In this document: positions 6,655 through 15,270 of the stretch, one piece after another
How the letters are laid out: each line of letters begins with the position of its first letter
Numbering within the stretch: position 1 is the stretch's first letter
DNA from: a virus
Length of the DNA stretch: 54,377 nucleotides
Reading direction: 5' to 3' (one strand)
Virus record (IMG/VR): IMGVR_UViG_3300044712_000791
Coordinates: 1-54,377 of that record
Position numbers and translations under genes: made by a program
Notes under the pieces: generated by a model
The model's input: the letters and a program-made list of their open reading frames with translations, nothing else
Told to the model about the DNA's origin: nothing
Databases searched by the model: none

Positions 6655-8286
6655 ATGAAGCCCAACATCCTCGACCGCCTGATCGGCTACGTGAGCCCGC
6701 AGGCCGGCGCCGCACGCCTGCGCGCCCGTGCTGGCTTCGAGGCCTTCAGCGGCCTGGGATCCGACGGCGGCTCGCTGTCCCCGTCGAACGGCCGCTGGGC
6801 CGTGTCCCCGCGCAGCGCGGACGCCGACAACCTGCGCGCGCTGAAACGCCAGCGCGCCGAGGCCCGCGAGCTGCGCCGGACCAACCCGATCGCCACTGGC
6901 GCGATCCAAACCAACATCGACCGCGTCGTCGGCACCGGCCTGCAGCCGATCCCCGAGCCCGACCGCGATGTCCTGGGCTGGACGGAAGAGCAGGTCGCCA
7001 CCTTCAAGGCCCAGGTCACGCGTGAGTTCAGCCTCTGGGCCGACTCGAAGGAATGCACGCTCGACGGCGGCCAGAACTTCTACGAGCGGCAGCAGATGGT
7101 GCTGGGCGCGCGGCTCGACAGCGGCGACTGCTTCACGCTGCTGCCCGACGGCACGCCGACGACGACCATGCCGTACAAGCTGCGGCTGCAGATCCTCGAG
7201 GCCGACCGCTGCGCGAACCCGAGCGGCACGACCGACACCGAGAACGTCGTGGCCGGCGTGCGCTTCACCACGTTCGGCGCGCCGGAGGCCTACCACATCC
7301 TGGACAAGCACCCGGGCGGCCTGGCCACCGGCACGTCCAGCTTCACGGGCCGCTGGATCACCGCCGTGGGCACGTCCGGCCGCCGCCGGATCCTGCACCA
7401 CTACCGCCCGACCCGGCCCGAGCAGACGCGCGGCACGCCCTACCTGGCGCCGGTGATCCAGGCCATCAAGGACCTGGGCCGCTACACCGAGGCCGAAATC
7501 ACGGCCGCCGTGCTGTCCGCCTTCTACACGGTCTTCATCGAGCAGGAAGGCAGCAGCAAGCCCGCCGCCGTCTTCGGCGCCGACGGCCCGACCGATGCCG
7601 CCGCCAACGGTCCGACCGCCCCGCAGGGCGGCGTCGAGCTGGCCATGGCACCGGGCGCCATCATCGGCCTCGAGAAGGGCGAGAAGGCGACGTTTGCCGA
7701 TCCGAAGCGGCCCAACACCGCCTACGAGCCGTTCGTCACCGGCATCCTGAAGCTGATCGGCATGGGCCTGGGCCTGCCGGTCGAATTGCTCATCAAGTCC
7801 TTCAACAGCAGCTACAGCGCGAGCAAGGCGGCGCTGCTGGACGCCTGGCAGCACTTCAAGACCGAACGCCAGTGGCTGGTCCTGAGCTTCTGCCAGCCGG
7901 TCTATGAGACCTGGCTGGCCGAAGCCGTCGCCGCCGGCCGCATCGCGGCGCCCGGGTTCTTCAGCGACCCGCTGGTGCGCTGGGCCTACACGCGCGCCAC
8001 GTGGCACGGCGACAGCCAGGGCTCGATCAACCCGAAGGACGAAGTCGAGGCCTACACCGCCGCGATCGACGCCTCGCTCATGTCGCGCGAGCGCGCCGAG
8101 TGGGAGCTGTTCGGCAGCGACTGGCACCGCACCTTCCCGGCCAAGCGCCGCGAGCGCGACATGCTGAAGGCGGCCGACATGCTGCCCGCCCCGAAGGCCG
8201 GCGCACCGGCCCCGGCGCCGGCCACGCCCGCACGCAACGCACCGCCGGCCCGCCAGGCCGTCGCCGACGTGGAGACCGCAGCATGA
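6655..8286 (+). CDS. Portal protein (lambda gpB family)
   Basis: 543 aa against 533 for lambda gpB. Typical family segments are AREARELRRTNPIATGAIQT near the N-terminus, DGGQNFYERQQMVLGARLDSGD in the middle (part shown only by key residues DGG and GARLDSGD), and SFNSSYSASKAALLDAW in the second half. Twelve copies should form the DNA channel at the head vertex. The C-terminus is Pro/Ala-rich. It overlaps the next gene by 4 nt. In lambda the protease gene follows directly, but here about 5 kb of appendage-like genes intervenes. Confidence 0.93.
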   Translation: MKPNILDRLIGYVSPQAGAARLRARAGFEAFSGLGSDGGSLSPSNGRWAVSPRSADADNLRALKRQRAEARELRRTNPIATGAIQTNIDRVVGTGLQPIPEPDRDVLGWTEEQVATFKAQVTREFSLWADSKECTLDGGQNFYERQQMVLGARLDSGDCFTLLPDGTPTTTMPYKLRLQILEADRCANPSGTTDTENVVAGVRFTTFGAPEAYHILDKHPGGLATGTSSFTGRWITAVGTSGRRRILHHYRPTRPEQTRGTPYLAPVIQAIKDLGRYTEAEITAAVLSAFYTVFIEQEGSSKPAAVFGADGPTDAAANGPTAPQGGVELAMAPGAIIGLEKGEKATFADPKRPNTAYEPFVTGILKLIGMGLGLPVELLIKSFNSSYSASKAALLDAWQHFKTERQWLVLSFCQPVYETWLAEAVAAGRIAAPGFFSDPLVRWAYTRATWHGDSQGSINPKDEVEAYTAAIDASLMSRERAEWELFGSDWHRTFPAKRRERDMLKAADMLPAPKAGAPAPAPATPARNAPPARQAVADVETAA

Positions 8287-8669
8287 CCGCGACCATCGGC
8301 ACGATCGGTGAACGGCTCGACCTGCTGATCCGGCAGGGCGCCACCCTGGGCCCGTTCATCTGCACCATCAGCAACCCGGACGGCTCGCCGGTCAACCTGA
8401 CCGGCGCGACGATCCGCGGCCAGATCCGCAAGCAGGCATCCGACACGTCGCCGACCGCGACCTTCGCGGTGCTCATCATGGACGCCGCCGCCGGCCGCTA
8501 CTCCTTCGCGCTGGATGCGGCCACGACCGCCGGCATCCCGGCCGGCCGCGACATCACGAAGCCGGAATCGCTCTACGTCTGGGACATGGAGCTGCAGGAC
8601 AGCCTGGGCCGCGTGATCCCCCTCTACTGGGGCGACGCCCGGGTGCATCGGGAGGTGACGCGTGCCTGA
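8283..8669 (+). CDS. Beta-sandwich appendage protein (BppU-like N-terminus)
   Basis: 128 aa, ATG 8283 overlapping the portal stop. The pattern ISNPDGSPVNLTGATIRGQI followed by YSFALDA and YVWDMELQDSLGRV is common in phage baseplate or fibre-attachment domains with an Ig-like fold. It is followed by a collagen-like protein and fibre proteins, so it may be the attachment base of an appendage. Position inside the head module makes a head-mounted fibre possible; that is inference. Confidence 0.6.
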   Translation: MTATIGTIGERLDLLIRQGATLGPFICTISNPDGSPVNLTGATIRGQIRKQASDTSPTATFAVLIMDAAAGRYSFALDAATTAGIPAGRDITKPESLYVWDMELQDSLGRVIPLYWGDARVHREVTRA

Positions 8670-8961
8670 CATCGTCATCCAGCCGCCGGCATCCCTGCAA
8701 CTGTCGCTGGCCGTCGGCCAGGGCCCCGCCGGCCCGCCGGGACAGCCCGGACCGGGCGGCGGATCGGACGCGCACTACGTGCACAACCAGCCGATCCCAT
8801 CGGACACCTGGACCATCGTGCACGGCCTGGGCAAGCGCCCCGCCGTGTCGATCGTCGACAGCGCTGGGGACGAGGTCGAGGGCACCGTGCGCCACGACTC
8901 GAGCACCCAACTGACCATTTTCTTCAGCGCCGGATTCGCCGGCCAGGCCTTTCTCAACTGA
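8662..8961 (+). CDS. Collagen-like short fibre protein
   Basis: 99 aa from GTG 8662, overlapping the previous gene by 8 nt. Residues about 19-35 carry Gly-x-y triplets (GPAGPPGQPGPGGG). After that comes a receptor-tip-like domain (SDTWTIVHGLGKRPAVSIVD, ending FFSAGFAGQAFLN) seen at the ends of many phage fibres. It is probably a trimeric short fibre. The stop is 12 nt before the next gene, which has a GGAG-type site. Confidence 0.65.
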   Translation: MPDIVIQPPASLQLSLAVGQGPAGPPGQPGPGGGSDAHYVHNQPIPSDTWTIVHGLGKRPAVSIVDSAGDEVEGTVRHDSSTQLTIFFSAGFAGQAFLN

Positions 8962-8973
8962 CGGAGCAACACC

Positions 8974-9957
8974 ATGGCCCGCAAATTCCTTACCCCTGTC
9001 GACCTGGCGCAGAACGAACTGCAGAACGTCCGGCTGCAGAACCTGGCCACCGCGCCGGGCTCGCCGGTCGTCGGCCAGGCTTGGTACAACACGACCACCG
9101 GCCGCTTCGAGTACCGCGGCGCGAGCGGCACGATCGACCCGACCTCGCGTGCCAACCACAGCGGCACGCAGACCGCGTCGACCATCAGCGACTTCGACAC
9201 GCAGGTCCGCACCAACCGGCTGGACCAGCTCGCCGCGCCGACGGCCGCCGTGTCGATGAACAGCCAGCGCCTGACCACGGTCGCCGACCCGACCAGCGCG
9301 CAGGACGCGGCCACGAAGAACTACGTCGACGGGCTGGTGAACGGCACCGACTGGAAGCAGTCGGTCCGCGCCGCCACGACCGCCAACATCACGCTGAGCG
9401 GCCTGCAGACGATCGACGGCATCAGCCTGTCGGCCAACGACCGGGTGCTGGTCAAGGACCAGACGACCCAGTCGGCCAACGGCATCTACACGGCGCAGTC
9501 CGGCGCCTGGGTCCGCGCGACCGATGCCGACACCAGCGCCGAAGTGACCGCCGGCCTGGCCGTCATGGTGACGGAAGGCACCGCAAACGGCGACACCCAG
9601 TGGCGCCTGACGACCAACGACGCGATCACGCTGGGCACGACCGCGCTGGTGTTCGCCCAGATCGGCGCCGGCACCAGCTACTCGCAAGGCACCGGCATCA
9701 GCATCACGGGCAACACGATCGCCATCGACACGACCGTGACGGCCCGCCGCTTCGCCACCACGGTCGGCGACGGCAGCAGCACGAGCCTGACGGTCACGCA
9801 CAGCCTGGGCACCAAGGACGTGATGACCCAGGTCCGCCAGGTGTCGGACGACGCGGTCGTCGAGTGCGACATCGTCAACACGAGCACGACCGCCGTGACG
9901 CTGACCTTCAGCGCCGCGCCGGCCAGCAACAGCCTGCGCGTGGTCGTGCTGGGCTGA
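8974..9957 (+). CDS. Fibre protein, 327 aa
   Basis: Good Shine-Dalgarno sequence (GGAGCAAC) before ATG 8974. The N-terminal part (about 1-110) repeats the NLATAP, GQAWYNTTTGRFEYR and DAATKNYVDGLV patterns of phage fibre proteins. The middle is a widespread fibre domain with TIDGISLSANDRVLVKDQTT and GIYTAQSGAWVRATDAD. The C-terminal 60 residues form another tip-like beta domain similar in style to the preceding short protein (VTHSLGTKDVMTQVRQ). Recognition of a cell surface or decoration of the head is inferred. Confidence 0.75.
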   Translation: MARKFLTPVDLAQNELQNVRLQNLATAPGSPVVGQAWYNTTTGRFEYRGASGTIDPTSRANHSGTQTASTISDFDTQVRTNRLDQLAAPTAAVSMNSQRLTTVADPTSAQDAATKNYVDGLVNGTDWKQSVRAATTANITLSGLQTIDGISLSANDRVLVKDQTTQSANGIYTAQSGAWVRATDADTSAEVTAGLAVMVTEGTANGDTQWRLTTNDAITLGTTALVFAQIGAGTSYSQGTGISITGNTIAIDTTVTARRFATTVGDGSSTSLTVTHSLGTKDVMTQVRQVSDDAVVECDIVNTSTTAVTLTFSAAPASNSLRVVVLG

Positions 9958-9963
9958 TAGACC

Positions 9964-10446
9964 ATGCGTGCCCTTACCCCATCGGGCCTCGTGTCCCTGG
10001 CGATCACGCCGGGCGACACGGCGCCCAATCCCGGATTCGCGGCCGTCGCGTGGAGCACGGTCGTGTCCGGCGTGGTCTGGTGGAACGGCACGTCGTGGCA
10101 GCACCACCCGTGGGACGCCCAGGTCTTCTACCCGGGCAAGCCCACGGCCAGCGCCTTCGCGCTGCGCATCGCATCGGTGCGGACTGTCCGCTTCCCGGCC
10201 AACTTCACGAACAGCCTGGCGATCGCCAGCGCCGCCGCGACCGCGTCGACTGTCTTCCAGATCCTCAAGAACGGCTCGAGCATCGGGACGATCACCTTCG
10301 GCGTAGGCGCCACCACCGGGACGTTCGCATCGTCTGGCGGCGTGGCGCAGTCGATCGCATCGGGCGACATCCTCGCCATCCAAGCGCCGGCCAGCCCGGA
10401 CGCCACGCTCGCCGACATCGGCATCACCATCACCGGGACTCGCTGA
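9964..10446 (+). CDS. Beta-rich appendage protein, 160 aa
   Basis: Contains a C-terminal domain of a type I have seen in many phage fibres: ASVRTVRFPANFTNSLAIAS, STVFQILKNGSSIGTITFG, and the end DATLADIGITITGTR, with alternating strands and small residues. The N-terminal 50 residues include WWNGTSWQHH, a short fibre-linker motif. It lies in a tight run of fibre-like genes. It is probably a carbohydrate-binding tip or decoration protein; the ligand is unknown. Confidence 0.65.
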   Translation: MRALTPSGLVSLAITPGDTAPNPGFAAVAWSTVVSGVVWWNGTSWQHHPWDAQVFYPGKPTASAFALRIASVRTVRFPANFTNSLAIASAAATASTVFQILKNGSSIGTITFGVGATTGTFASSGGVAQSIASGDILAIQAPASPDATLADIGITITGTR

Positions 10447-10447
10447 C

Positions 10448-11260
10448 ATGGCAATCACCACCGCCGACGGCTACTACGCGGCCGCTCGCCAACGTCTTGC
10501 CCTCTCGAAGACCGGCACCGTGACGACAGTCGCCGCACAGCCTTTCTCGCTCTGGGGCGTCGCAGGCAACCCGGGTGCGGGCACGCTGGCCGTCGGCAAC
10601 ACGACGGCCGGCGTGCTGTTCGACGACACGACGGCCGGCGCGCCGCTGTTGACTGCCTTCGGCTCCGGCAACACGGGATACCTGGCGCAGGCCTCGATGC
10701 GATCCAACGTCGCGACCGGCGTGACGTTGTACGACCGCATCTGGGGAGCCGGCGCCGTCAACCTCAACTCGCTGGCCACGACCAATTTCTCAGGTCAACC
10801 GTCGATCACCGGCCGACTGCCGGGCGGCAATCAGTACGCCGGCCTAGAAATCTGGATCGAAATCACGACGACCGTGAGCGCCACGGCGACAACGGTCTCG
10901 GTCGGCTACACCAACGAGGCGGGAACGTCCGGCCGCACGACCGGCGCAAGCGCGTCGCTTTCGGGCCTGACCACGCCTCGCATCATCCGCATGCCGCTAC
11001 AGGCCGGCGACAAGGGCGTGCAGCGCATCGACAGCGTGACCGTCGGCGGCACCGTGGCGACTGCCGGCGCCTTCAACGTGCTGCTGGTGCGCCCGCTGGC
11101 CGAGTTCGACGTGCGCGCGAACAACGGCGCGGACATCCAAGGATGGGATGTCCTGGGCGGCCCGATCGTGTTCGACACGTCCTGCCTGGCTCTTGCCTGC
11201 AGCGCGGACTCGACGACATCCCCAGTGTGCTCGCTGGGCGCAACGATCATCAACGGCTGA
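10448..11260 (+). CDS. Appendage protein, first of a duplicated pair (270 aa)
   Basis: Mostly beta strand with many Gly, Thr and Ser. It opens with a helix (DGYYAAARQRLALSKTG). It shares most of its length with the next gene: LYDRIWGAGAV, TTNFSGQPSI, GRLPGG, GYTNEAGTSGRTTGA and GVQRIDSVTVGGTVATAGAF are identical or nearly so. The C-termini after about residue 225 differ. It starts 1 nt after the preceding stop. Structural appendage or decoration role is inferred from neighbours. Confidence 0.7.
   Translation: MAITTADGYYAAARQRLALSKTGTVTTVAAQPFSLWGVAGNPGAGTLAVGNTTAGVLFDDTTAGAPLLTAFGSGNTGYLAQASMRSNVATGVTLYDRIWGAGAVNLNSLATTNFSGQPSITGRLPGGNQYAGLEIWIEITTTVSATATTVSVGYTNEAGTSGRTTGASASLSGLTTPRIIRMPLQAGDKGVQRIDSVTVGGTVATAGAFNVLLVRPLAEFDVRANNGADIQGWDVLGGPIVFDTSCLALACSADSTTSPVCSLGATIING
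11018..11093 (+). repeat. Near-identical 76-bp segment, copy 1 of 2
   Basis: This stretch matches 11835-11910 with one mismatch (C at 11066 against A at 11883), while the surrounding parts of the two paralogous genes differ at many synonymous sites. The offset is 817 bp. It encodes the segment around QRIDSVTVGGTVATAGAF. Confidence 0.85.
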
Positions 11261-11264
11261 TCGC

Positions 11265-12098
11265 ATGCCCATCGCATCCGCCGCCGACGTCTACGAGAAC
11301 GCCGCGCGACAGTTGATCCGCCTGAACAAGGGCCCGCTGACCACGCAGCTCGGTTTGACGTCGTTCTGGGCAGCAGGCGGCAACCCCGCAGCCGGGACCC
11401 TGGCCGTCGGCAACACGACGTCGGGGGTCCTGTTCACGGATGCCACCGCGGGAGCGCCGCCGATTCGCAACTTTGGCGCCGGCAATACGGGCCACCTGTC
11501 GGCCGCTCGAGCGCATGGCAGCGGCGTTGGACTCATGACGACCCTGTACGACCGCATCTGGGGTGCGGGCGCGGTGTCGCTCACGACGTTGGGAACGACT
11601 AACTTCTCCGGCCAGCCTTCGATCGCCGGCCGCCTGCCAGGCGGTAACGACTTTGGATCGGTGGAAATCTGGATCGAGCTGACCACGACGGTCAGCGCGA
11701 CGGCGACGACCGTCAGCGTGGGCTACACCAACGAAGCCGGAACCTCTGGCCGGACGACGGGCGCGACCGCATCGCTTTCCGGTACGAACACCCCGCGCAT
11801 CATCGTGATGCCGCTGCAGGCCGGAGACAAAGGAGTGCAGCGCATCGACAGCGTGACCGTCGGCGGCACCGTGGCGACTGCCGGAGCCTTCAACGTGCTG
11901 CTGGTGCGCCGGATCGCCGAGTTCGCGCTGCGAGGGCTAGGCGGACTTGGTCAGTCAGCCTACGAGGCGTCCCTGCAAACGTGGGAAACGTTAGGCGGCC
12001 CCGTCGTGTTCGACACGTCCTGCCTGGCGTGTGCCGTCCAATTCAACGGCACCACGTCCAGCACCGTGAACATCAACCTCACCATCGTCGACGGGTAA
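11265..12098 (+). CDS. Appendage protein, second of a duplicated pair (277 aa)
   Basis: Paralogue of the gene ending at 11260, in direct tandem, 4 nt apart. Shared blocks cover about residues 30-225. The C-terminal 50 residues are different and the N-terminal 25 moderately different, so the ends may specify different partners or ligands. I chose ATG 11265 because it follows the previous stop closely and aligns with the start of its paralogue. No enzyme motif is visible. Confidence 0.7.
   Translation: MPIASAADVYENAARQLIRLNKGPLTTQLGLTSFWAAGGNPAAGTLAVGNTTSGVLFTDATAGAPPIRNFGAGNTGHLSAARAHGSGVGLMTTLYDRIWGAGAVSLTTLGTTNFSGQPSIAGRLPGGNDFGSVEIWIELTTTVSATATTVSVGYTNEAGTSGRTTGATASLSGTNTPRIIVMPLQAGDKGVQRIDSVTVGGTVATAGAFNVLLVRRIAEFALRGLGGLGQSAYEASLQTWETLGGPVVFDTSCLACAVQFNGTTSSTVNINLTIVDG
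11835..11910 (+). repeat. Near-identical 76-bp segment, copy 2 of 2
   Basis: Second copy of the segment at 11018-11093, with a single mismatch. The very high identity limited to this block suggests recent gene conversion or recombination between the two tandem genes. Confidence 0.85.
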
Positions 12099-12102
12099 GA
12101 GC

Positions 12103-12966
12103 ATGACCAGCCCGCGCCGCGCTTTTGGAGGCAATCGACGTCTGGGTGCTGGTCGCCCGCGCGATGGTGTTCAGCCTGCGCTCTTCCGTCCGCTGAGCCA
12201 GGACCTCTGGCTCGGCTCGCCAACGATTCCGAATGAAAGCGCGCCGCCCTGGCCGACCGTGCTGCTGGGCAGTGCGACCTACTGGGCGGACGTGGCTGGC
12301 GACGGGAACACGAACGCGACGTTCTCGAAGCCCGTCGGCGCTCAAGCAGGCGACTACTGGGTCGTCTTCCTCGAGGCGGACGGGAGCGCGGCCGACATCA
12401 CGGCCAGCACCTACACCGCGCCGACCGGCTGGGTGCAGGCCGGGACCAAGCTGGTGAGCAGCGTCGATGGCGCTGGCGCGCTGTGCTACTACAAGCTGCT
12501 GGACGGCAGCGAAGGCAGCACGGCAACCTTCAACAGCACCTCGGTCAACAGCGGCATGATCGGCGTCTCGTTCCTTGTCAGGAACGCCGGCAGCGTCACC
12601 GCGACGACCGAACTGGTGAACACGGCGAGCACCCCCATCGTCGTCGGTCCAAGCATCACCACGACGGAGAACAACAGCACGATCGTCTGGATCGGCGCCA
12701 CCGACTTCGGCGCATTCGGCACGCCCACCTGGCGCGAGCCCACCGGATACGACGCGCTGACAACCTACGTCGACACCGTCGGAGCTTGGTGGTCTTCGAT
12801 CGCGGTTGCATGGCGAGCAGCACCAACACCAACGACGGACACCGCCAAGGGCTCCGCAACCATGGGCGCGACCACCGGTGGCGGCTTCGGCTTCAAGCTC
12901 GCATTTGCACCCTACGTCGCGCCCGTCGCCTCTGACGACTTCCGCGTCCTTTTCGTCTGCATGTAA
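12103..12966 (+). CDS. Beta-sandwich appendage protein, 287 aa
   Basis: A short basic N-terminal stretch (RRAFGGNRRLGAGRPRDG) precedes a strand-rich body with AGDYWVVFLEADGSAADI, YTAPTGWVQAGTKL, and a C-terminal GSATMGATTGGGFGFKLAF. This composition is typical of Ig-like or lectin-like phage decoration and fibre domains. It shares its stop base with the next start (TAATG). It is the last of the beta-rich appendage genes inside the head module. Confidence 0.6.
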   Translation: MTSPRRAFGGNRRLGAGRPRDGVQPALFRPLSQDLWLGSPTIPNESAPPWPTVLLGSATYWADVAGDGNTNATFSKPVGAQAGDYWVVFLEADGSAADITASTYTAPTGWVQAGTKLVSSVDGAGALCYYKLLDGSEGSTATFNSTSVNSGMIGVSFLVRNAGSVTATTELVNTASTPIVVGPSITTTENNSTIVWIGATDFGAFGTPTWREPTGYDALTTYVDTVGAWWSSIAVAWRAAPTPTTDTAKGSATMGATTGGGFGFKLAFAPYVAPVASDDFRVLFVCM

Positions 12967-13361
12967 TGGCTGACCCAATGAACCCGCAAGAATCCAACTG
13001 GGGCGACCTGGACCCGCAGACCATCACGCAGCTGAAGCTGGACATCCGGCGAGCTGTCGCCGACGGCGTCGACGACGCGCTGCGCCACGGCGCGCTGCGC
13101 GACGCGATCGCGGAGGGCGTCACGATCGGCCTGAGCCAGACCGCCATGGACGAAGACCTGTTCGACAGCATCGTCGAGCGCACGGCCGCCGCCTTCCGCC
13201 GCAGTGCGACCCAGGCCAGCGGCCGGATCGTCGTCGATGGCGTCACCGGCCTGGCCAAGCGCGCCGCGTGGTTCGCTGTCTTGGGGATCCTCGTTTACGC
13301 CCTGGGCGGATGGACCGGACTGGCCGCCCTCTTCAAGACCTTCACCTCACACACCGCATGA
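12966..13361 (+). CDS. Helical protein with one C-terminal membrane segment
   Basis: 131 aa. Residues 1-95 are acidic and helical (TITQLKLDIRRAVADGVDDAL). Residues about 100-123 form a hydrophobic stretch (AAWFAVLGILVYALGGWTGL), which is a likely transmembrane segment or a coat-buried helix. It sits between fibre-like genes and the capsid protease, an unusual place for a membrane protein, and overlaps the protease start (ATGA). It could act in infection, superinfection exclusion, or as a membrane-penetrating virion protein. Function is unknown. Confidence 0.6.
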   Translation: MADPMNPQESNWGDLDPQTITQLKLDIRRAVADGVDDALRHGALRDAIAEGVTIGLSQTAMDEDLFDSIVERTAAAFRRSATQASGRIVVDGVTGLAKRAAWFAVLGILVYALGGWTGLAALFKTFTSHTA

Positions 13362-14860
13362 CCACCACCAACACCACCGCCACCACGAGCCCCGCCACCG
13401 AGCGGGGCTCTTCGCTTCTGGACCCGGCCGTGTTCGGCGGCCCCATGCGGCTGGCCGACCTGGTCGGCGGCTACTGGGCCATCACGGACCCGATGTTCGA
13501 CGAGGTCCAAGGGATCTACGACGCGCACATGCGCGGCGAGAAGATCGACATCAAGGGCGTCGAGGCGCGCCTGGGTCGGCCGCTGGCCAACGACCGCCAG
13601 TCCTACATCGTGCAGGACGGCGTGGCCATCATCCAGATGGCCGGCGTCATCGGCCCGAAGGCCAACCTGATGATGGACATCAGCGGCGGCACGTCGGCCC
13701 AGGCCCTGCGCAACGACATCCTGACCGCGCTCGACGACCCGAAGGTCAAGTCCGCGATCCTCTACGCCGACAGCCCCGGCGGCAACGTGCTGGGCATCGC
13801 TGAGGCCGCGAGCGCCTGGCGCCAGTTCGCGGAGAGCAAGCCGGCCGTGACCTTCAGCGACGGCACCATGGCGAGCGCCGCCTACTGGATCGGCAGCGCC
13901 GCCTCGAAGGTCTTCATCAGCGGCCCGATGGTCAACGTCGGCAGCATCGGCGTGCGCACCGAGCATGTCGACACGTCGATGGCCGACGCGGCGCGCGGCG
14001 TCAAGCGCACCGTCATCAAGGCCGGCACGTACAAGGCGGCCGGCGACGGCCCGCTCGACCCGAAGACCCTCGAGTACCGCCAGGCCCAGGTCGACTACCT
14101 CTACACCCTGTTCGTCGACACGGTCGCCGCGCATCGCGGCACCAGCGCCGAACAGGTGCTGCAGGACATGGCCGACGGCCGCGTGTTCATCGGCCAGCAG
14201 GCCGTCGACGCGGGCCTCGTCGATGGCTTCGCAAATCTCGAAAACCTCGTGGCGATGATGGCCGACAATCCGGCCGCCGTAGCGCCACTACGCAAGCCGG
14301 CAGGCAGCACGAAGGCCCCGCAGAAGCGGACCACGCGCGCTGTCTACCTGCCCAACGCATCCGCCGCAGCCGGTGCTGCTGCAGCCGATGCAACCGCCCA
14401 AGACGAGCCGGTGCCGCCCGTCGATCCCGCAACCACCGCACAGGAGAGCCACATGGCCGACACCCTGACGCGTGAGTCGTTCGAGCGAGACCACGCGGCC
14501 CTCTACGGGCAGATTCGCTCCGAAGCCCTGGCCGATGGTGCCGCGCAGGAACGCGCGCGCATCCAGGCCGTCCGCGCCCAAAGCCTGCCCGGCCACGAGG
14601 CGCTGATCGAGACCCTGGCCTTCGACGGCAAGACCACGGGCGAACAGGCCGCCATGGCCATCGTGACCGCGCAGCGCGAAGCCCTCGGCAACGCCGCGCG
14701 TGCGCACGCCGCCGACGCCCCGCCGGCCATGCCGACCGGTGCGCGCGGTGCCGCCGCCGACGAAGAGACCGGCGCGAGCGACGCCAAGCCCAGCAAGGGC
14801 AAGGCCGTCATCGACGTGGTCAAGGCCTACGCCGGCTTCAACAAGCCGACGACGGCCTAA
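13358..14860 (+). CDS. Head maturation protease, S49 family (lambda gpC-like) with scaffold tail
   Basis: 500 aa. I chose ATG 13358, which overlaps the preceding stop. The peptidase domain covers about residues 85-310. Family motifs include YADSPGGNV (136-144), the nucleophile region GTMASAAYW with Ser173, and the general base region KAGTYKAAG with Lys226, matching the Ser/Lys dyad of SppA and gpC. A Pro/Ala linker (about 325-365) leads to a scaffold domain with its own start at 14453. It cleaves scaffold and capsid proteins inside the procapsid. Confidence 0.88.
   Translation: MTTTNTTATTSPATERGSSLLDPAVFGGPMRLADLVGGYWAITDPMFDEVQGIYDAHMRGEKIDIKGVEARLGRPLANDRQSYIVQDGVAIIQMAGVIGPKANLMMDISGGTSAQALRNDILTALDDPKVKSAILYADSPGGNVLGIAEAASAWRQFAESKPAVTFSDGTMASAAYWIGSAASKVFISGPMVNVGSIGVRTEHVDTSMADAARGVKRTVIKAGTYKAAGDGPLDPKTLEYRQAQVDYLYTLFVDTVAAHRGTSAEQVLQDMADGRVFIGQQAVDAGLVDGFANLENLVAMMADNPAAVAPLRKPAGSTKAPQKRTTRAVYLPNASAAAGAAAADATAQDEPVPPVDPATTAQESHMADTLTRESFERDHAALYGQIRSEALADGAAQERARIQAVRAQSLPGHEALIETLAFDGKTTGEQAAMAIVTAQREALGNAARAHAADAPPAMPTGARGAAADEETGASDAKPSKGKAVIDVVKAYAGFNKPTTA
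14453..14860 (+). CDS. Nested scaffold protein (Nu3-like), internal in-frame start
   Basis: An in-frame ATG at 14453 (Met366 of the protease) is preceded by AGGAG at 14432-14436, an unusually good ribosome site inside a gene. The product would be 135 aa, helical and acidic (RESFERDHAALYGQIRSEAL, then EALIETLAFDGKTTG). This copies the lambda C/Nu3 design, in which the scaffold is translated separately from the end of the protease gene. Spacing from AGGAG to ATG is about 16 nt, long but followed by no better start. Confidence 0.65.
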   Translation: MADTLTRESFERDHAALYGQIRSEALADGAAQERARIQAVRAQSLPGHEALIETLAFDGKTTGEQAAMAIVTAQREALGNAARAHAADAPPAMPTGARGAAADEETGASDAKPSKGKAVIDVVKAYAGFNKPTTA

Positions 14861-14898
14861 GCCCCGCCACCATCCCATCAGCTACAGGAGCACTCACC

Positions 14899-15270
14899 AT
14901 GCCGACCAAGACCGAAACCCTCGGCCCGGGCGCCTTCATCAAGTCGGAAGGCAACGGGGACATCAGCCGCGACACGCTCACCGTCGTGTCCGGCGCCGGC
15001 TCGCTGATCGCGGGCACCGTGCTGGGCAAGATCACCAGCTCGGGCAAGTACAAGCCCTACGACAACGACGCCTCGGACGGCTCGGAAGTCGCGGCGGCCA
15101 TCCTCGTCTACGACGTCGACGCCACCAGCGCCGACAAGCTGGCTGTCGGCATCGTCCGCGAGGCCGAAGTCTTCAAGTCGCGCCTCGTCTGGGGCGCTGG
15201 CGTCACCACCGACGCCGAGAAGACCGCCGCCTACGCCGACCTGGCCGCCAAGGTCGTGATCGCCCGCTGA
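14899..15270 (+). CDS. Head decoration protein (lambda gpD-like)
   Basis: 123 aa against 110 for lambda gpD. It has the family pattern with ISRDTLTVVSGAGSLIAGTVLGKIT early, then DASDGSEVAAAILVYDVDAT, and ends with AAKVVIAR. Trimers stabilise the expanded capsid. It follows protease and scaffold and precedes the major capsid gene, which is exactly the lambda order. It has a good Shine-Dalgarno site (AGGAG at about 14885). Confidence 0.85.
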   Translation: MPTKTETLGPGAFIKSEGNGDISRDTLTVVSGAGSLIAGTVLGKITSSGKYKPYDNDASDGSEVAAAILVYDVDATSADKLAVGIVREAEVFKSRLVWGAGVTTDAEKTAAYADLAAKVVIAR

